Source: Aquipseudomonas alcaligenes NBRC 14159
Lineage (GTDB): Bacteria; Pseudomonadota; Gammaproteobacteria; Pseudomonadales; Pseudomonadaceae
NCBI RefSeq assembly: GCF_000467105.1
Contig: NZ_BATI01000008.1
Span: forward strand, 62,001 to 126,000
Direction of reading: 5' to 3'
Length of the DNA: 64,000 nucleotides
The notes below the pieces were generated by a model. That model did no database searches and was not told the origin of the DNA. It saw nothing but the letters and a program-made list of their open reading frames with translations. Both the position numbers and the translations under genes were made by a program. This document shows, one piece after another, positions 26,492 through 34,941 of this stretch. Position 1 is the first letter of the stretch. Every line of letters starts with the position of its first letter.

Positions 26492-26497
26492 TATAAT
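26492..26497 (+). promoter_or_regulatory. Perfect -10 element before mtgA
   Basis: TATAAT inside a GGCCGCTATAATGGCCGC context, 28 bases before the mtgA ATG. No good -35 at 16-18 bases, so only the -10 is supported. Confidence 0.5.
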
Positions 26498-26524
26498 GGC
26501 CGCTCCCTCCAACCGGGCCAAGCC

Positions 26525-27262
26525 ATGCTGCGCAACCTGCTCCGCCGCCTGACCAAACTGCTGCTGTGGTTCGCCGCCCTCAGCGCCGTGCTGGTGCTGG
26601 CGCTGCGCTGGATCGACCCACCCGGCACGGCACTGATGGTCGAGCGCAAGGTACAGTCCTGGGTCGACGGCAAACCGATCGACCTGCAGCGCACCTGGCG
26701 CCCCTGGCACGAACTGCCGAACGACCTGAAGATCGCGGTGATCGCCGCCGAGGACCAGAAATTCGCCGAGCACTGGGGCTTCGACGTCAGCGCCATCCGT
26801 CAGGCCCTGGCGCACAATGCCGATGGTGGCAACCTGCGCGGCGCCAGCACCATCAGCCAGCAGGTGGCGAAGAACCTGTTCCTCTGGTCCGGCCGCAGCT
26901 GGCCACGCAAGGCGCTGGAGGCCTGGTTCACCGGGCTGATCGAGCTGCTCTGGCCGAAGCAGCGCATCCTCGAGGTGTACCTCAACAGCGTGGAATGGGG
27001 CGACGGTGTGTTTGGCGCGGAGGCGGCCGCGCGCCACCACTTCAAGGTCGCCGCGCCCTACCTGTCACGCCAGCAGGCCAGCCTGCTAGCCGCCGTGCTA
27101 CCCAATCCGCGCGCCTGGAGCGCCAGCCGCCCGGGGCCGCGCATCCAGCGGCGGGCCAATTGGATCCGCCAGCAGAGCTACCAGCTCGGCGGCAGCCACT
27201 ACATCAGCCAGCTGTCGCGACGGGCGCCGGACTGGTGGCCGCAGTGGCCGCCGCTGCCCTGA
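26525..27262 (+). CDS. mtgA: Monofunctional biosynthetic peptidoglycan transglycosylase MtgA
   Basis: 245 residues, GT51 glycosyltransferase. One N-terminal membrane anchor (residues 12-28), then the lipid II polymerising domain. The catalytic Glu lies in AVIAAEDQKFAEHWGFD near residue 78. GASTISQQVAKNLFLW near 107, RKALEAWFTGLIELLWPKQRI near 128 and VYLNSVEWGDGVFGAEAAA follow. Its last 59 bases overlap the end of the convergent YhhN-family gene on the other strand, so both C-termini are constrained. Confidence 0.96.
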   Translation: MLRNLLRRLTKLLLWFAALSAVLVLALRWIDPPGTALMVERKVQSWVDGKPIDLQRTWRPWHELPNDLKIAVIAAEDQKFAEHWGFDVSAIRQALAHNADGGNLRGASTISQQVAKNLFLWSGRSWPRKALEAWFTGLIELLWPKQRILEVYLNSVEWGDGVFGAEAAARHHFKVAAPYLSRQQASLLAAVLPNPRAWSASRPGPRIQRRANWIRQQSYQLGGSHYISQLSRRAPDWWPQWPPLP

Positions 27263-27890
27263 GGCGCACCAGCCCCCAGGCGATCAGCGCCTGGCCGCTG
27301 AAGTAACAGCAGACGATCACCAGCACGGCATGCGGGAACGGCTGGACGAACTTGTTCACCCCGATCAGCGAATCCGCCACCACGAACAGCATGGCCCCCA
27401 GCCACAAGGGACCTGGCTTCGCCTCCAGACGCGTGGCGAGCAGCGCCATGAGCAACAGGCTCCCCAGGTAGATCGCCACCGGCACCTGCAACGTGCCAGC
27501 GGCTGGCAACAGCCAGGCACCGACCGTCAGGCCATAGATCAGTACCGGCGCCACCCGCGGCCAGGACCAGCAACGACCGCGACCGAGCAAGATGAAGGCG
27601 ATGGCAAAGGCGATCTGGTTGACCAGGAACGCCAGCAGCGCCTGGATGAACAGGCCGTCGCGATCACCGAAATCGAGAAAGAAGTCACCGGCCGCCGCCG
27701 CGCCATAACCCAGCGCCAGCCAGCGGCCGGGCGCACCGGGAAAGGCACGCCAGACCAGCCAGGCGAACAGCAGCATGGGCAACGGCTTGAGCAGCCAGCC
27801 GAGGGGGTAGGGCTTGAACGGCAGTAGGGCCAGATAGAGCAGGCCCAGGCCGATGGCGAGAATAAAACAACAACGCTGGGAGACGGACAT
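27204..27890 (-). CDS. Lysoplasmalogenase (YhhN family) membrane protein
   Basis: 228 residues, about eight membrane helices. The family signature is AAAGDFFLDFGD near residue 65 and a second acidic/polar element FVVADSLIGVNKF near 168. YhhN relatives in eukaryotes (TMEM86) hydrolyse the vinyl-ether bond of lysoplasmalogens; bacterial substrates are unclear. ATG 27890 gives MSVSQRCCFILAIGLG. The last residues (ATAATSPAPVATAG) overlap the 3' end of mtgA by 59 bases. Confidence 0.85.
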   Translation of the reverse strand: MSVSQRCCFILAIGLGLLYLALLPFKPYPLGWLLKPLPMLLFAWLVWRAFPGAPGRWLALGYGAAAAGDFFLDFGDRDGLFIQALLAFLVNQIAFAIAFILLGRGRCWSWPRVAPVLIYGLTVGAWLLPAAGTLQVPVAIYLGSLLLMALLATRLEAKPGPLWLGAMLFVVADSLIGVNKFVQPFPHAVLVIVCCYFSGQALIAWGLVRLRAAAATAATSPAPVATAG

Positions 27891-27980
27891 GGAGGGCACT
27901 CGCTCGGGGGATACAGGATCCTGCCGGCAAGGCGCCCTGCCCCGCCACACCGGACACGCCAGCCGCCAATGCCGAGGACG

Positions 27981-28583
27981 TCAGCGACTGAGCAATCGTC
28001 GCGGCACTGCTCGCAGCAACTGCAGCTGTTCGCCGCGCAGGTGCGCGGTCAGGCCCAGCTGCGGATAGACCCAGGCTTCTCCCTCTTGCAGCTGCAGGCG
28101 CAGGCGCGGCTCGCCCAGACTGGCGCTGAGGCCCGCCGCGGGGACGGCCTGCTGCGGCTTCAGGTTGAGCGCCTCGATGCGCTGCCCGGCCAACTGCTCG
28201 AGCATCTGTGCCGATTGCGGCAGCTCCGCATCATTGGGCTTCACCCCGCTGGCGGCCGCCAGGCTGCTGCGCTGGGTATCGCTGAGGGCCAGCTCGGCCT
28301 CCAGTGCCCAGGTGCCCGAAGCCAGGGACTGGTTATCGCGCAGCACCAGGCGCGGGCCATCGAGACGTGGCTGCAGCCACAGCTCGGCCGCAGGCAGCCG
28401 GGCCTTCAACTGGCCCAGGGTCAGGCGGTCTTCGGCCAGTGGCTGCAGCACTCCCGCCTGCCACTCGCTCCACCAGGGCAGCGGCGCGGTCTTTTCGGCC
28501 CGCGGCAGCAGCCACCAGTAGCCAAGCAGGCAGCTGGCCAGGGCGACGATAGTGAACAGCAAGGCAGGCGGACGACGACTCAC
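27981..28583 (-). CDS. Hypothetical membrane-anchored periplasmic protein
   Basis: 200 residues, unrecognised. One N-terminal membrane segment (RRPPALLFTIVALASCLLGYWWLL), then a soluble Leu/Gln-rich domain with periodic beta-like stretches (AELWLQPRLDGPRLVLRD, GEPRLRLQLQEGEAWVYP). The start is decided by GGAG seven bases before a GTG at 28583. An ATG at 28613 in the same frame falls inside the rpoH terminator stem, so it is unlikely. Just downstream of rpoH; possibly expressed by read-through in heat shock, an inference. Confidence 0.7.
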   Translation of the reverse strand: MSRRPPALLFTIVALASCLLGYWWLLPRAEKTAPLPWWSEWQAGVLQPLAEDRLTLGQLKARLPAAELWLQPRLDGPRLVLRDNQSLASGTWALEAELALSDTQRSSLAAASGVKPNDAELPQSAQMLEQLAGQRIEALNLKPQQAVPAAGLSASLGEPRLRLQLQEGEAWVYPQLGLTAHLRGEQLQLLRAVPRRLLSR

Positions 28584-28600
28584 GAAAAGGCTCCGGACAG

Positions 28601-28627
28601 AAAAAAGCCGCACCTGGGTGCGGCTTT
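28601..28627 (-). terminator. Intrinsic terminator of rpoH
   Basis: On the minus strand AAAGCCGCAC, loop CCAG, GTGCGGCTTT then TTT. It starts about 15 bases after the rpoH stop. Confidence 0.88.
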
Positions 28628-28642
28628 GCGGGGTGCTGCAGC

Positions 28643-29497
<855 letters not shown>

Positions 29498-29544
29498 CAA
29501 AAACCTCCGGTATTACAGGGCTGGTGCAGTCTAGCACTGCCGAT

Positions 29545-29572
29545 TCTGAGCAGGGAACCGGTGGAAAAGTTC
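29545..29572 (-). promoter_or_regulatory. AlgU (sigma-22/sigma-E) type promoter of rpoH
   Basis: On the minus strand GAACTT (29572-29567), 17 bases, TCAGA (29549-29545). The AlgU consensus is GAACTT-N16/17-TCtgA. The element lies 48-75 bases before the rpoH ATG. AlgU-dependent rpoH transcription is established in P. aeruginosa. Confidence 0.75.
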
Positions 29573-29591
29573 CCTTACAGATGTTCAATTT

Positions 29592-29605
29592 TTGATCGAA
29601 ATCAA
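29592..29605. promoter_or_regulatory. Perfect ANR/FNR-type box upstream of rpoH
   Basis: TTGAT (29592-29596), CGAA, ATCAA (29601-29605). The same 5-4-5 palindrome as the arcD box. It is centred about 101 bases before the rpoH ATG and about 26 bases upstream of the AlgU-like -35. Confidence 0.6.
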
Positions 29606-29612
29606 GGGATTG

Positions 29613-30623
29613 CTAGCGTGGTGCAAGCTCGCTCAGGTGCCGCGCCACAGCCAGCCAGGCGCCAATATAGCCGAGGAACAGCGCTCCCAACAGCAGCGAC
29701 AGACCATCGGCCACCGGCACGCCATCCAGGGCGAAGTCGCTACCGTAGAGGCCGGCCAGGCGCACCACCGCATCGTTCAGCCAGTCCAGGCCGAAGGCCA
29801 GCAGCCCCCAGGCCAGCAGCCCGGCGCCCAGGCCATAGAGCGCGCCCATATAAAGGAAAGGACGACGCACATAGCCATCGGTGCCGCCCACCAGCTTGAT
29901 CACCTCGATCTCGCTGCGGCGGTTTTCGATATGCAGGCGGATGGTATTGCCGATCACCAGCAGCAGCGCCATCACCAGCAGCAGAGTCAGGCCGAAGACG
30001 AAGCGATCACCCAGGCCGAGGATGGCGGTCAGACGCTCCACCCACTGCAGGTCGAGCTGCGCCTGATCGACGCCCGGCATTTCACTGAGGCGCAGACGCA
30101 GGGCCTCGAGGCGCGGCTTGTCGATTTCCTTGGGCGTCACCACCACCACCGCCGGCAGCGGATTCTCCGGCAGATCGCGCAGCGCCTGACCGAGCCCGGA
30201 TTGCTGCTCGAACGCCGCCAGACCGGCCTCGCGGCCGATGAACTCGGCTTCGGCGACGTCATCCAGCGCGGCGATCTCGTCGCGCAACTGCAGACCGGCG
30301 TCATCACCGGCCTCCACCTTGAGGTACAGGGAAATCTGCGCCGCCTTCTGCCAGGAGCCGCCGAGACGCTCGACGTTGTCCAGCAACAGGGCCAGGCCCA
30401 TGGGCAGCGACAGCGCCACGGCCATCACCAGGCAGGTGAAGAAGCTGCCGATCGGCTGACCGACCAGGCGCCCGAGACTGTCGACCAGGCTGGCACGATG
30501 GCTCTCGACCCAGGCGGCGAACAGATGGGAGAAGTCCGGGCCCTGCTTGATCGGCTTGTCGGCCTTGCTCTGCACGGCGCCGACACGCTCGGCAGCCTTG
30601 ATATTGCGTTGCTTGTCGCTCAT
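29613..30623 (-). CDS. ftsX: Cell division protein FtsX
   Basis: 336 residues, four membrane helices. Forms the FtsEX complex that controls septal peptidoglycan hydrolases through amidase activators. A cytosolic N-terminal tail of about 55 residues precedes TM1 (IGSFFTCLVMAVALSLPMGL). The periplasmic loop (about 95-195) contacts the activator; TM2-4 follow with RSEIEVIKLVGGTDGYVRRPF between. Starts one base inside the ftsE stop, so translation is coupled. Last gene of ftsYEX. Confidence 0.95.
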   Translation of the reverse strand: MSDKQRNIKAAERVGAVQSKADKPIKQGPDFSHLFAAWVESHRASLVDSLGRLVGQPIGSFFTCLVMAVALSLPMGLALLLDNVERLGGSWQKAAQISLYLKVEAGDDAGLQLRDEIAALDDVAEAEFIGREAGLAAFEQQSGLGQALRDLPENPLPAVVVVTPKEIDKPRLEALRLRLSEMPGVDQAQLDLQWVERLTAILGLGDRFVFGLTLLLVMALLLVIGNTIRLHIENRRSEIEVIKLVGGTDGYVRRPFLYMGALYGLGAGLLAWGLLAFGLDWLNDAVVRLAGLYGSDFALDGVPVADGLSLLLGALFLGYIGAWLAVARHLSELAPR

Positions 30624-31291
30624 CAGCCGGCCTCCCCATCGCCGATCAATCGGCCGCGTTGCAGGGTGAGCATGCGGTGGCGCATGCGCGCGATCAGGGC
30701 CAGGTCGTGACTGGCGATCAGCACGGTGGTGCCGAGGCGGTTGATGTCCTCGAACACGCCCATGATCTCCGCGGCCAGGCGCGGGTCGAGGTTACCGGTG
30801 GGTTCGTCCGCCAGCAGCAGGGCCGGGCGGTGCACCACGGCGCGGGCGATACCGACGCGCTGCTGCTGACCGGTCGAGAGGTCAGCCGGATACTGCTCGG
30901 CCTTATCCGACAGCGACACTCGCTCCAGTGCGGCGCCGACCCGCTTGGCGATGTCCGGCTTGGACAGGCCGAGGATCTGCAGCGGCAGGGCGACGTTGTC
31001 GAACACGCTGCGGTCGAACAGCAGCTGGTGGTTCTGGAACACCACGCCGATCTGCCGGCGCAGGAAGGGAATCTGCGCGGTAGTGATCTGCGACAGGTCC
31101 TGGCCGGCCAGCAGCAGCTTGCCGCTGGTCGGCCGCTCCATCGCCAGCAGCAGACGCAGCAAAGTGGACTTGCCGGCACCGGAATGGCCGGTGACGAACA
31201 GGAACTCGCCGCGGCGCACGTGGAAACTCAGTTCGTGCAACCCGACATGGCCATTGGGGTACCGCTTGCCGACCTGCTCGAATCGAATCAT
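30623..31291 (-). CDS. ftsE: Cell division ATP-binding protein FtsE
   Basis: 222 residues, a compact ABC ATPase. Walker A GHSGAGKST at 35-43, Q-loop VVFQNHQLLFDRSV near 83, signature LSTGQQQRVGIARA near 137, Walker B ALLLADEPTGNLD, H-loop IASHDLAL. The LSTGQ form of the signature is typical of FtsE. Overlaps ftsY by four bases and ftsX by one, the classic ftsY-ftsE-ftsX operon next to rpoH. Confidence 0.97.
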   Translation of the reverse strand: MIRFEQVGKRYPNGHVGLHELSFHVRRGEFLFVTGHSGAGKSTLLRLLLAMERPTSGKLLLAGQDLSQITTAQIPFLRRQIGVVFQNHQLLFDRSVFDNVALPLQILGLSKPDIAKRVGAALERVSLSDKAEQYPADLSTGQQQRVGIARAVVHRPALLLADEPTGNLDPRLAAEIMGVFEDINRLGTTVLIASHDLALIARMRHRMLTLQRGRLIGDGEAG

Positions 31292-32703
31292 CCCTGTTCC
31301 TTCTCCGCGAAGAGCGCCTGGACGAAGTCCTCGGCAACGAAAGTGCGCAGATCGTCGATGCCTTCACCGACACCGATATAGCGGATCGGCAGGCCGAACT
31401 GCTTGGCCAGGGCGAAGATCACGCCGCCCTTGGCGGTGCCATCCAGCTTGGTCAGGGCCAGGCCGGTAAGGGCCACCGCCTGGTTGAACTGCTTGGTCTG
31501 GTTGATCGCGTTCTGCCCGGTGCCGGCGTCCAGCACCAGCAGCACCTCGTGCGGCGCCGTCTCATCCAGCTTGCCGATGACCCGACGGACCTTCTTCAGC
31601 TCTTCCATCAGGTTGTCTTTGGTGTGCAGACGTCCGGCCGTGTCGGCGATCAGCACGTCGATACCGCGCGCCTTGGCCGCCTGCACCGCATCGAAGATCA
31701 CCGAAGCGGAATCGGCGCCGGTGTGCTGGGCGATCACCGCGATGTTGTTGCGCTCGCCCCACACCTGCAGCTGCTCGACGGCGGCGGCGCGGAAGGTATC
31801 GCCGGCGGCGAGCATGACCTTCTTGCCCTCGCCCTGCAGCTTCTTGGCCAGCTTGCCGATGGTGGTGGTCTTGCCGACGCCGTTCACGCCGACCACCAGG
31901 ATCACGTAGGGCTGCTTCTCGGCGGCGATCAGCAAAGGCTGCTCGACCGGCTTGAGCAGCGCGCCCAGTTCTTCCTGCAGGGCCTTGTACAGCGCACCGC
32001 TGTCGGCCAGCTCCTTGCGCGCCACGCGCTTGGTCAGGCTGCCGATGATGGCGCCGGTGGCCTCGACGCCGACGTCGGCGGTGAGCAGACGCGTTTCCAG
32101 CTCTTCGAGCAGGTCGTCATCGATGGCCTTCTTGCCAAGGAACAGACTGGCCATGCCCTCGCCCAGGCTGGCGCTGGTCTTCGACAGGCTCTGCTTGAGG
32201 CGGGCGAACCAGCCGCCCTGGTTGTCACCGGGCTTGCTCTGCTCGGCCTGCACGGGTGCGGCTTCGGCCTCCGGCTGAGGCTCGGGCAGTACCTCGACCG
32301 GCAGCGGCTGCTCGTGCACCGGATGAGTGACTGCGGTGCCGGCATTGATGCGAAAGCGCGAGAAGGCCGGGCGCGGTGTCTCATCCACGGCAACGGTCGG
32401 CGGGGCAGTGTCTGTGGGCTCCACAATGGCAGGCGCAACCGGCACGGGCTCGGTCACCGGCACCTGCTCGGTAACGGCAGGCACCACGACCACCTCGGTG
32501 GGTACGGCCGGAGCCGGGGCCTCGACTGGGGCAGCCGGCGCAGCGGCAACCGGCTCCGCCGGCGGCGCCTCAGGTGTCGGCGCAGGCTGGGCCTGCTCGG
32601 CCGCTACCTGAGCAGCCTCCGGCTTCTTGCGCAGCCAGCCAAACAGGGATTTCTTCTCGCCGGACTGCTCCGGCGATGGCTTGTCGTCTTGGGAACCAAA
32701 CAT
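31288..32703 (-). CDS. ftsY: Signal recognition particle receptor FtsY
   Basis: 471 residues. The C-terminal NG domain (about 165-471) is the SRP GTPase: G1 [27 protein letters not shown]3 DTAGRL, G4 [10 protein letters not shown]. The N-terminal A domain (about 160 residues) is an acidic, Pro/Ala/Val-rich disordered stretch with repeated PAP and PVP motifs, membrane-targeting in other FtsY proteins but poorly conserved. FtsY docks ribosome-SRP complexes at the inner membrane. First gene of ftsYEX. Confidence 0.97.
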   Translation of the reverse strand: MFGSQDDKPSPEQSGEKKSLFGWLRKKPEAAQVAAEQAQPAPTPEAPPAEPVAAAPAAPVEAPAPAVPTEVVVVPAVTEQVPVTEPVPVAPAIVEPTDTAPPTVAVDETPRPAFSRFRINAGTAVTHPVHEQPLPVEVLPEPQPEAEAAPVQAEQSKPGDNQGGWFARLKQSLSKTSASLGEGMASLFLGKKAIDDDLLEELETRLLTADVGVEATGAIIGSLTKRVARKELADSGALYKALQEELGALLKPVEQPLLIAAEKQPYVILVVGVNGVGKTTTIGKLAKKLQGEGKKVMLAAGDTFRAAAVEQLQVWGERNNIAVIAQHTGADSASVIFDAVQAAKARGIDVLIADTAGRLHTKDNLMEELKKVRRVIGKLDETAPHEVLLVLDAGTGQNAINQTKQFNQAVALTGLALTKLDGTAKGGVIFALAKQFGLPIRYIGVGEGIDDLRTFVAEDFVQALFAEKEQG

Positions 32704-32969
32704 GGGGTCATCTCAAAGGGGGTAGGCGCCCGCGTAGCGCTTGGCTCTCCCCGAAATAGCTAGCCACTCACTTTGCCGGACTTCGGTGCCTGTTCTGCAG
32801 CCCAGGGGATGGCGGGGCGCCTGCATGGACGTACCGAAGAGACCAGCACACACGATGTGCCCGCGACTTTATCACTTTAGGCTGCCACCGGGCAGCGTTC
32901 GCCGTCCTGCGTCGAGACGGGAATCCGATGGCCGTCATGGCCGATGCGCCACTTCGCCAGCATTAATTC
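32704..32969. other. Non-coding region between divergent ftsY and the BLUF gene
   Basis: The 332 bases up to 33035 hold no convincing protein frame. The left part must contain the ftsY promoter; the right end (32970-33035) holds tandem TGTACA repeats and the start region of the BLUF gene. Several short stem-like strings are present (GCCACCGGGCAGC near 32883) but none is a clear terminator. Confidence 0.5.
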
Positions 32970-32987
32970 TGTACATAAACCTGTACA
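32970..32987 (+). promoter_or_regulatory. Tandem TGTACA direct repeat upstream of the BLUF gene
   Basis: TGTACA (32970-32975), six bases, TGTACA (32982-32987), repeat period 12. LitR/CarH-type MerR light regulators recognise direct TnTACA repeats at a similar period in other bacteria. It is 49-66 bases before the ATG. Assignment to a light-responsive operator is inference. Confidence 0.5.
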
Positions 32988-33035
32988 ACAACGCAGAATT
33001 GCACTGTTTTAACTTTCGCAACGCCAGGTGACCCC

Positions 33036-33470
33036 ATGCTCATTCGCCTTACTTACGCCAGCCGCGCAACCAATGGCGTCTCTTCGCAGCTGATTCGCGA
33101 CATCCTCGACAGCTCTCAGCGCAACAACCCTGCCAAGGGGCTGACGGGCATGCTCTGCTGCAATGCGGAAATCTTCCTGCAGGTTCTGGAAGGGCCGCGC
33201 GCGGCAGTGAACGAGCTGTACACCCGGCTAGCCGATGATCATCGCCACAAGGACCTGACCATCCTCGACTATGCGGAAATCAGCGCCCGCCGTTACGCCA
33301 ACTGGAGCATGGGCTGGGCCGGAGCTAAGCAGTCCAACCGGGAGCTGTTCCTGAAGTACTCCTGCAGTGATCGCTTCGATCCGTTCAGCATGCATGCCGA
33401 GCAAATTCGCGGGCTGCTGCTGGAACTGGAGGACAACGTCAGTGCCATCAAGCCCCCCTTGATCGACTAG
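33036..33470 (+). CDS. Stand-alone BLUF-domain blue-light sensor
   Basis: 144 residues: an almost complete protein is one BLUF domain, with about 45 extra C-terminal residues. BLUF proteins bind FAD and respond to blue light. Key residues match AppA: Tyr7 (RLTYASRA), Asn31 (QRNNPAKGLTG), Gln49 (FLQVLEG) and Trp90/Met92 (NWSMGW). No output domain such as EAL is fused, so it must signal by protein contact, as do PixD-type short BLUF proteins. No partner gene is next to it. The TGTACA repeat upstream suggests light control. Confidence 0.9.
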   Translation: MLIRLTYASRATNGVSSQLIRDILDSSQRNNPAKGLTGMLCCNAEIFLQVLEGPRAAVNELYTRLADDHRHKDLTILDYAEISARRYANWSMGWAGAKQSNRELFLKYSCSDRFDPFSMHAEQIRGLLLELEDNVSAIKPPLID

Positions 33471-33576
33471 CACGGCGCCTCGGCCGCAGAGAGTCTCGCT
33501 GCTTCGGGATACGGATCGGGTATTCTGATGTCCCACCGTCAACGTCGCCCCGACTCTCTGACAGGACTGATCATCA

Positions 33577-34941
33577 ATGAATTCTGCTGTTCGCTATGGC
33601 CTGAGCCTGGTGCTTGGCGCACTGGGCATCCCGTTGGCTGCCCTCTGCGCCGAACCCCAGCCGACTCACGAGTTCACCCTGGACAACGGCCTCAAGGTCA
33701 TCGTCCGCGAAGACCATCGCGCCCCCGTGGTGGTTTCGCAGCTCTGGTACAAGGTCGGCTCCAGCTACGAGACGCCCGGCCAGACCGGCCTGTCCCACGC
33801 CCTCGAGCACATGATGTTCAAGGGCAGCCGCAAACTCGGCCCCGGCGAGGCCTCGCGCATCCTGCGCGACCTCGGCGCCGAGGAAAACGCCTTCACCAGC
33901 GACGACTACACCGCCTATTACCAGGTGCTGTCGCGTGATCGCCTGGCCGTGGCCTTCGAGCTGGAGGCCGACCGTCTGGCCAGCCTCAAGCTGCCGGCCG
34001 ACGAGTTCGCCCGCGAAATCGAGGTGATCAAGGAGGAACGCCGCCTGCGCACCGACGACAAGCCGACCTCGCTGGCCTACGAGCGCTTCAAGGCCATGGC
34101 CTACCCGGCCAGCGGCTACCACACCCCGACCATCGGCTGGATGGCCGACCTCGAGCGCATGACCGTCGAGGAACTGCGCGCCTGGTACCAGGCCTGGTAT
34201 GCACCGAACAACGCCACCCTGGTGGTGGTTGGCGACGTGACCAAGGACGAGGTACGCGGCCTGGCCGAGCAGTACTTCGGCGCCATTCCACGGCGTGACG
34301 TGCCGCCGGCAAAGCTCCCGCGCGAGCTGGCCGAGCCCGGCGAACGCCGCCTCACGCTGCACGTGAAGACCCAGCTGCCGAGCCTGCTGATGGGCTTCAA
34401 CGTGCCCGGCCTGGCCACCAGCGCCGATGCCCGCCAGGTGCAAGCGCTGCGCCTGATCGCCGCCCTGCTCGATGGCGGCTACAGCGCCCGCCTGCCGGCC
34501 AACCTGGAGCGTGGAGAGGAGCTGGGGTCAGGCGCCTCGGCCAGCTACGACGCCTTCCAGCGCGGCGACAGCCTGTTCCTGCTTTCCGCCACACCCAATG
34601 TGCAGAAGGGCAAGACCCTGGAGCAGGCCGAAGCCGGCCTGTGGCGCCAGCTGGAGACCCTGCAGAAGACGCCGCCGAGCGCCACCGAACTGGCACGGGT
34701 ACGCGCCCAGGTGATTGCCGGGTTGGTCTACGAGCGCGACTCGATCACCAGCCAGGCCACCACCATTGGCGCGCTGGAGACCGTCGGCCTGTCCTGGACG
34801 CTGATGGACCAGGACCTCGCCGCCCTGGAAGCGGTCACACCAGCCGATATACAGAAAGCCGCGCAGACCTTCTTCACCCGCTCGCGCCTGGCGGTCGCCC
34901 ATATCCTGCCCGAGAACCCTGCTGAAGGAGCCCAGCCATGA
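33577..34941 (+). CDS. M16 family zinc peptidase (active subunit)
   Basis: 454 residues with a signal peptide (LSLVLGALGIPLAALCA). The inverted zinc motif H-x-x-E-H is His74, Glu77, His78 in GLSHALEHMMFKGS, followed by the distal glutamate region FELEADRLASLKL. So it is a catalytically competent periplasmic M16B peptidase. It overlaps the next M16 gene by four bases; such active/inactive pairs form heterodimers. Substrate unknown. In PAO1 the pair is PA0372/PA0371. Confidence 0.93.
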   Translation: MNSAVRYGLSLVLGALGIPLAALCAEPQPTHEFTLDNGLKVIVREDHRAPVVVSQLWYKVGSSYETPGQTGLSHALEHMMFKGSRKLGPGEASRILRDLGAEENAFTSDDYTAYYQVLSRDRLAVAFELEADRLASLKLPADEFAREIEVIKEERRLRTDDKPTSLAYERFKAMAYPASGYHTPTIGWMADLERMTVEELRAWYQAWYAPNNATLVVVGDVTKDEVRGLAEQYFGAIPRRDVPPAKLPRELAEPGERRLTLHVKTQLPSLLMGFNVPGLATSADARQVQALRLIAALLDGGYSARLPANLERGEELGSGASASYDAFQRGDSLFLLSATPNVQKGKTLEQAEAGLWRQLETLQKTPPSATELARVRAQVIAGLVYERDSITSQATTIGALETVGLSWTLMDQDLAALEAVTPADIQKAAQTFFTRSRLAVAHILPENPAEGAQP

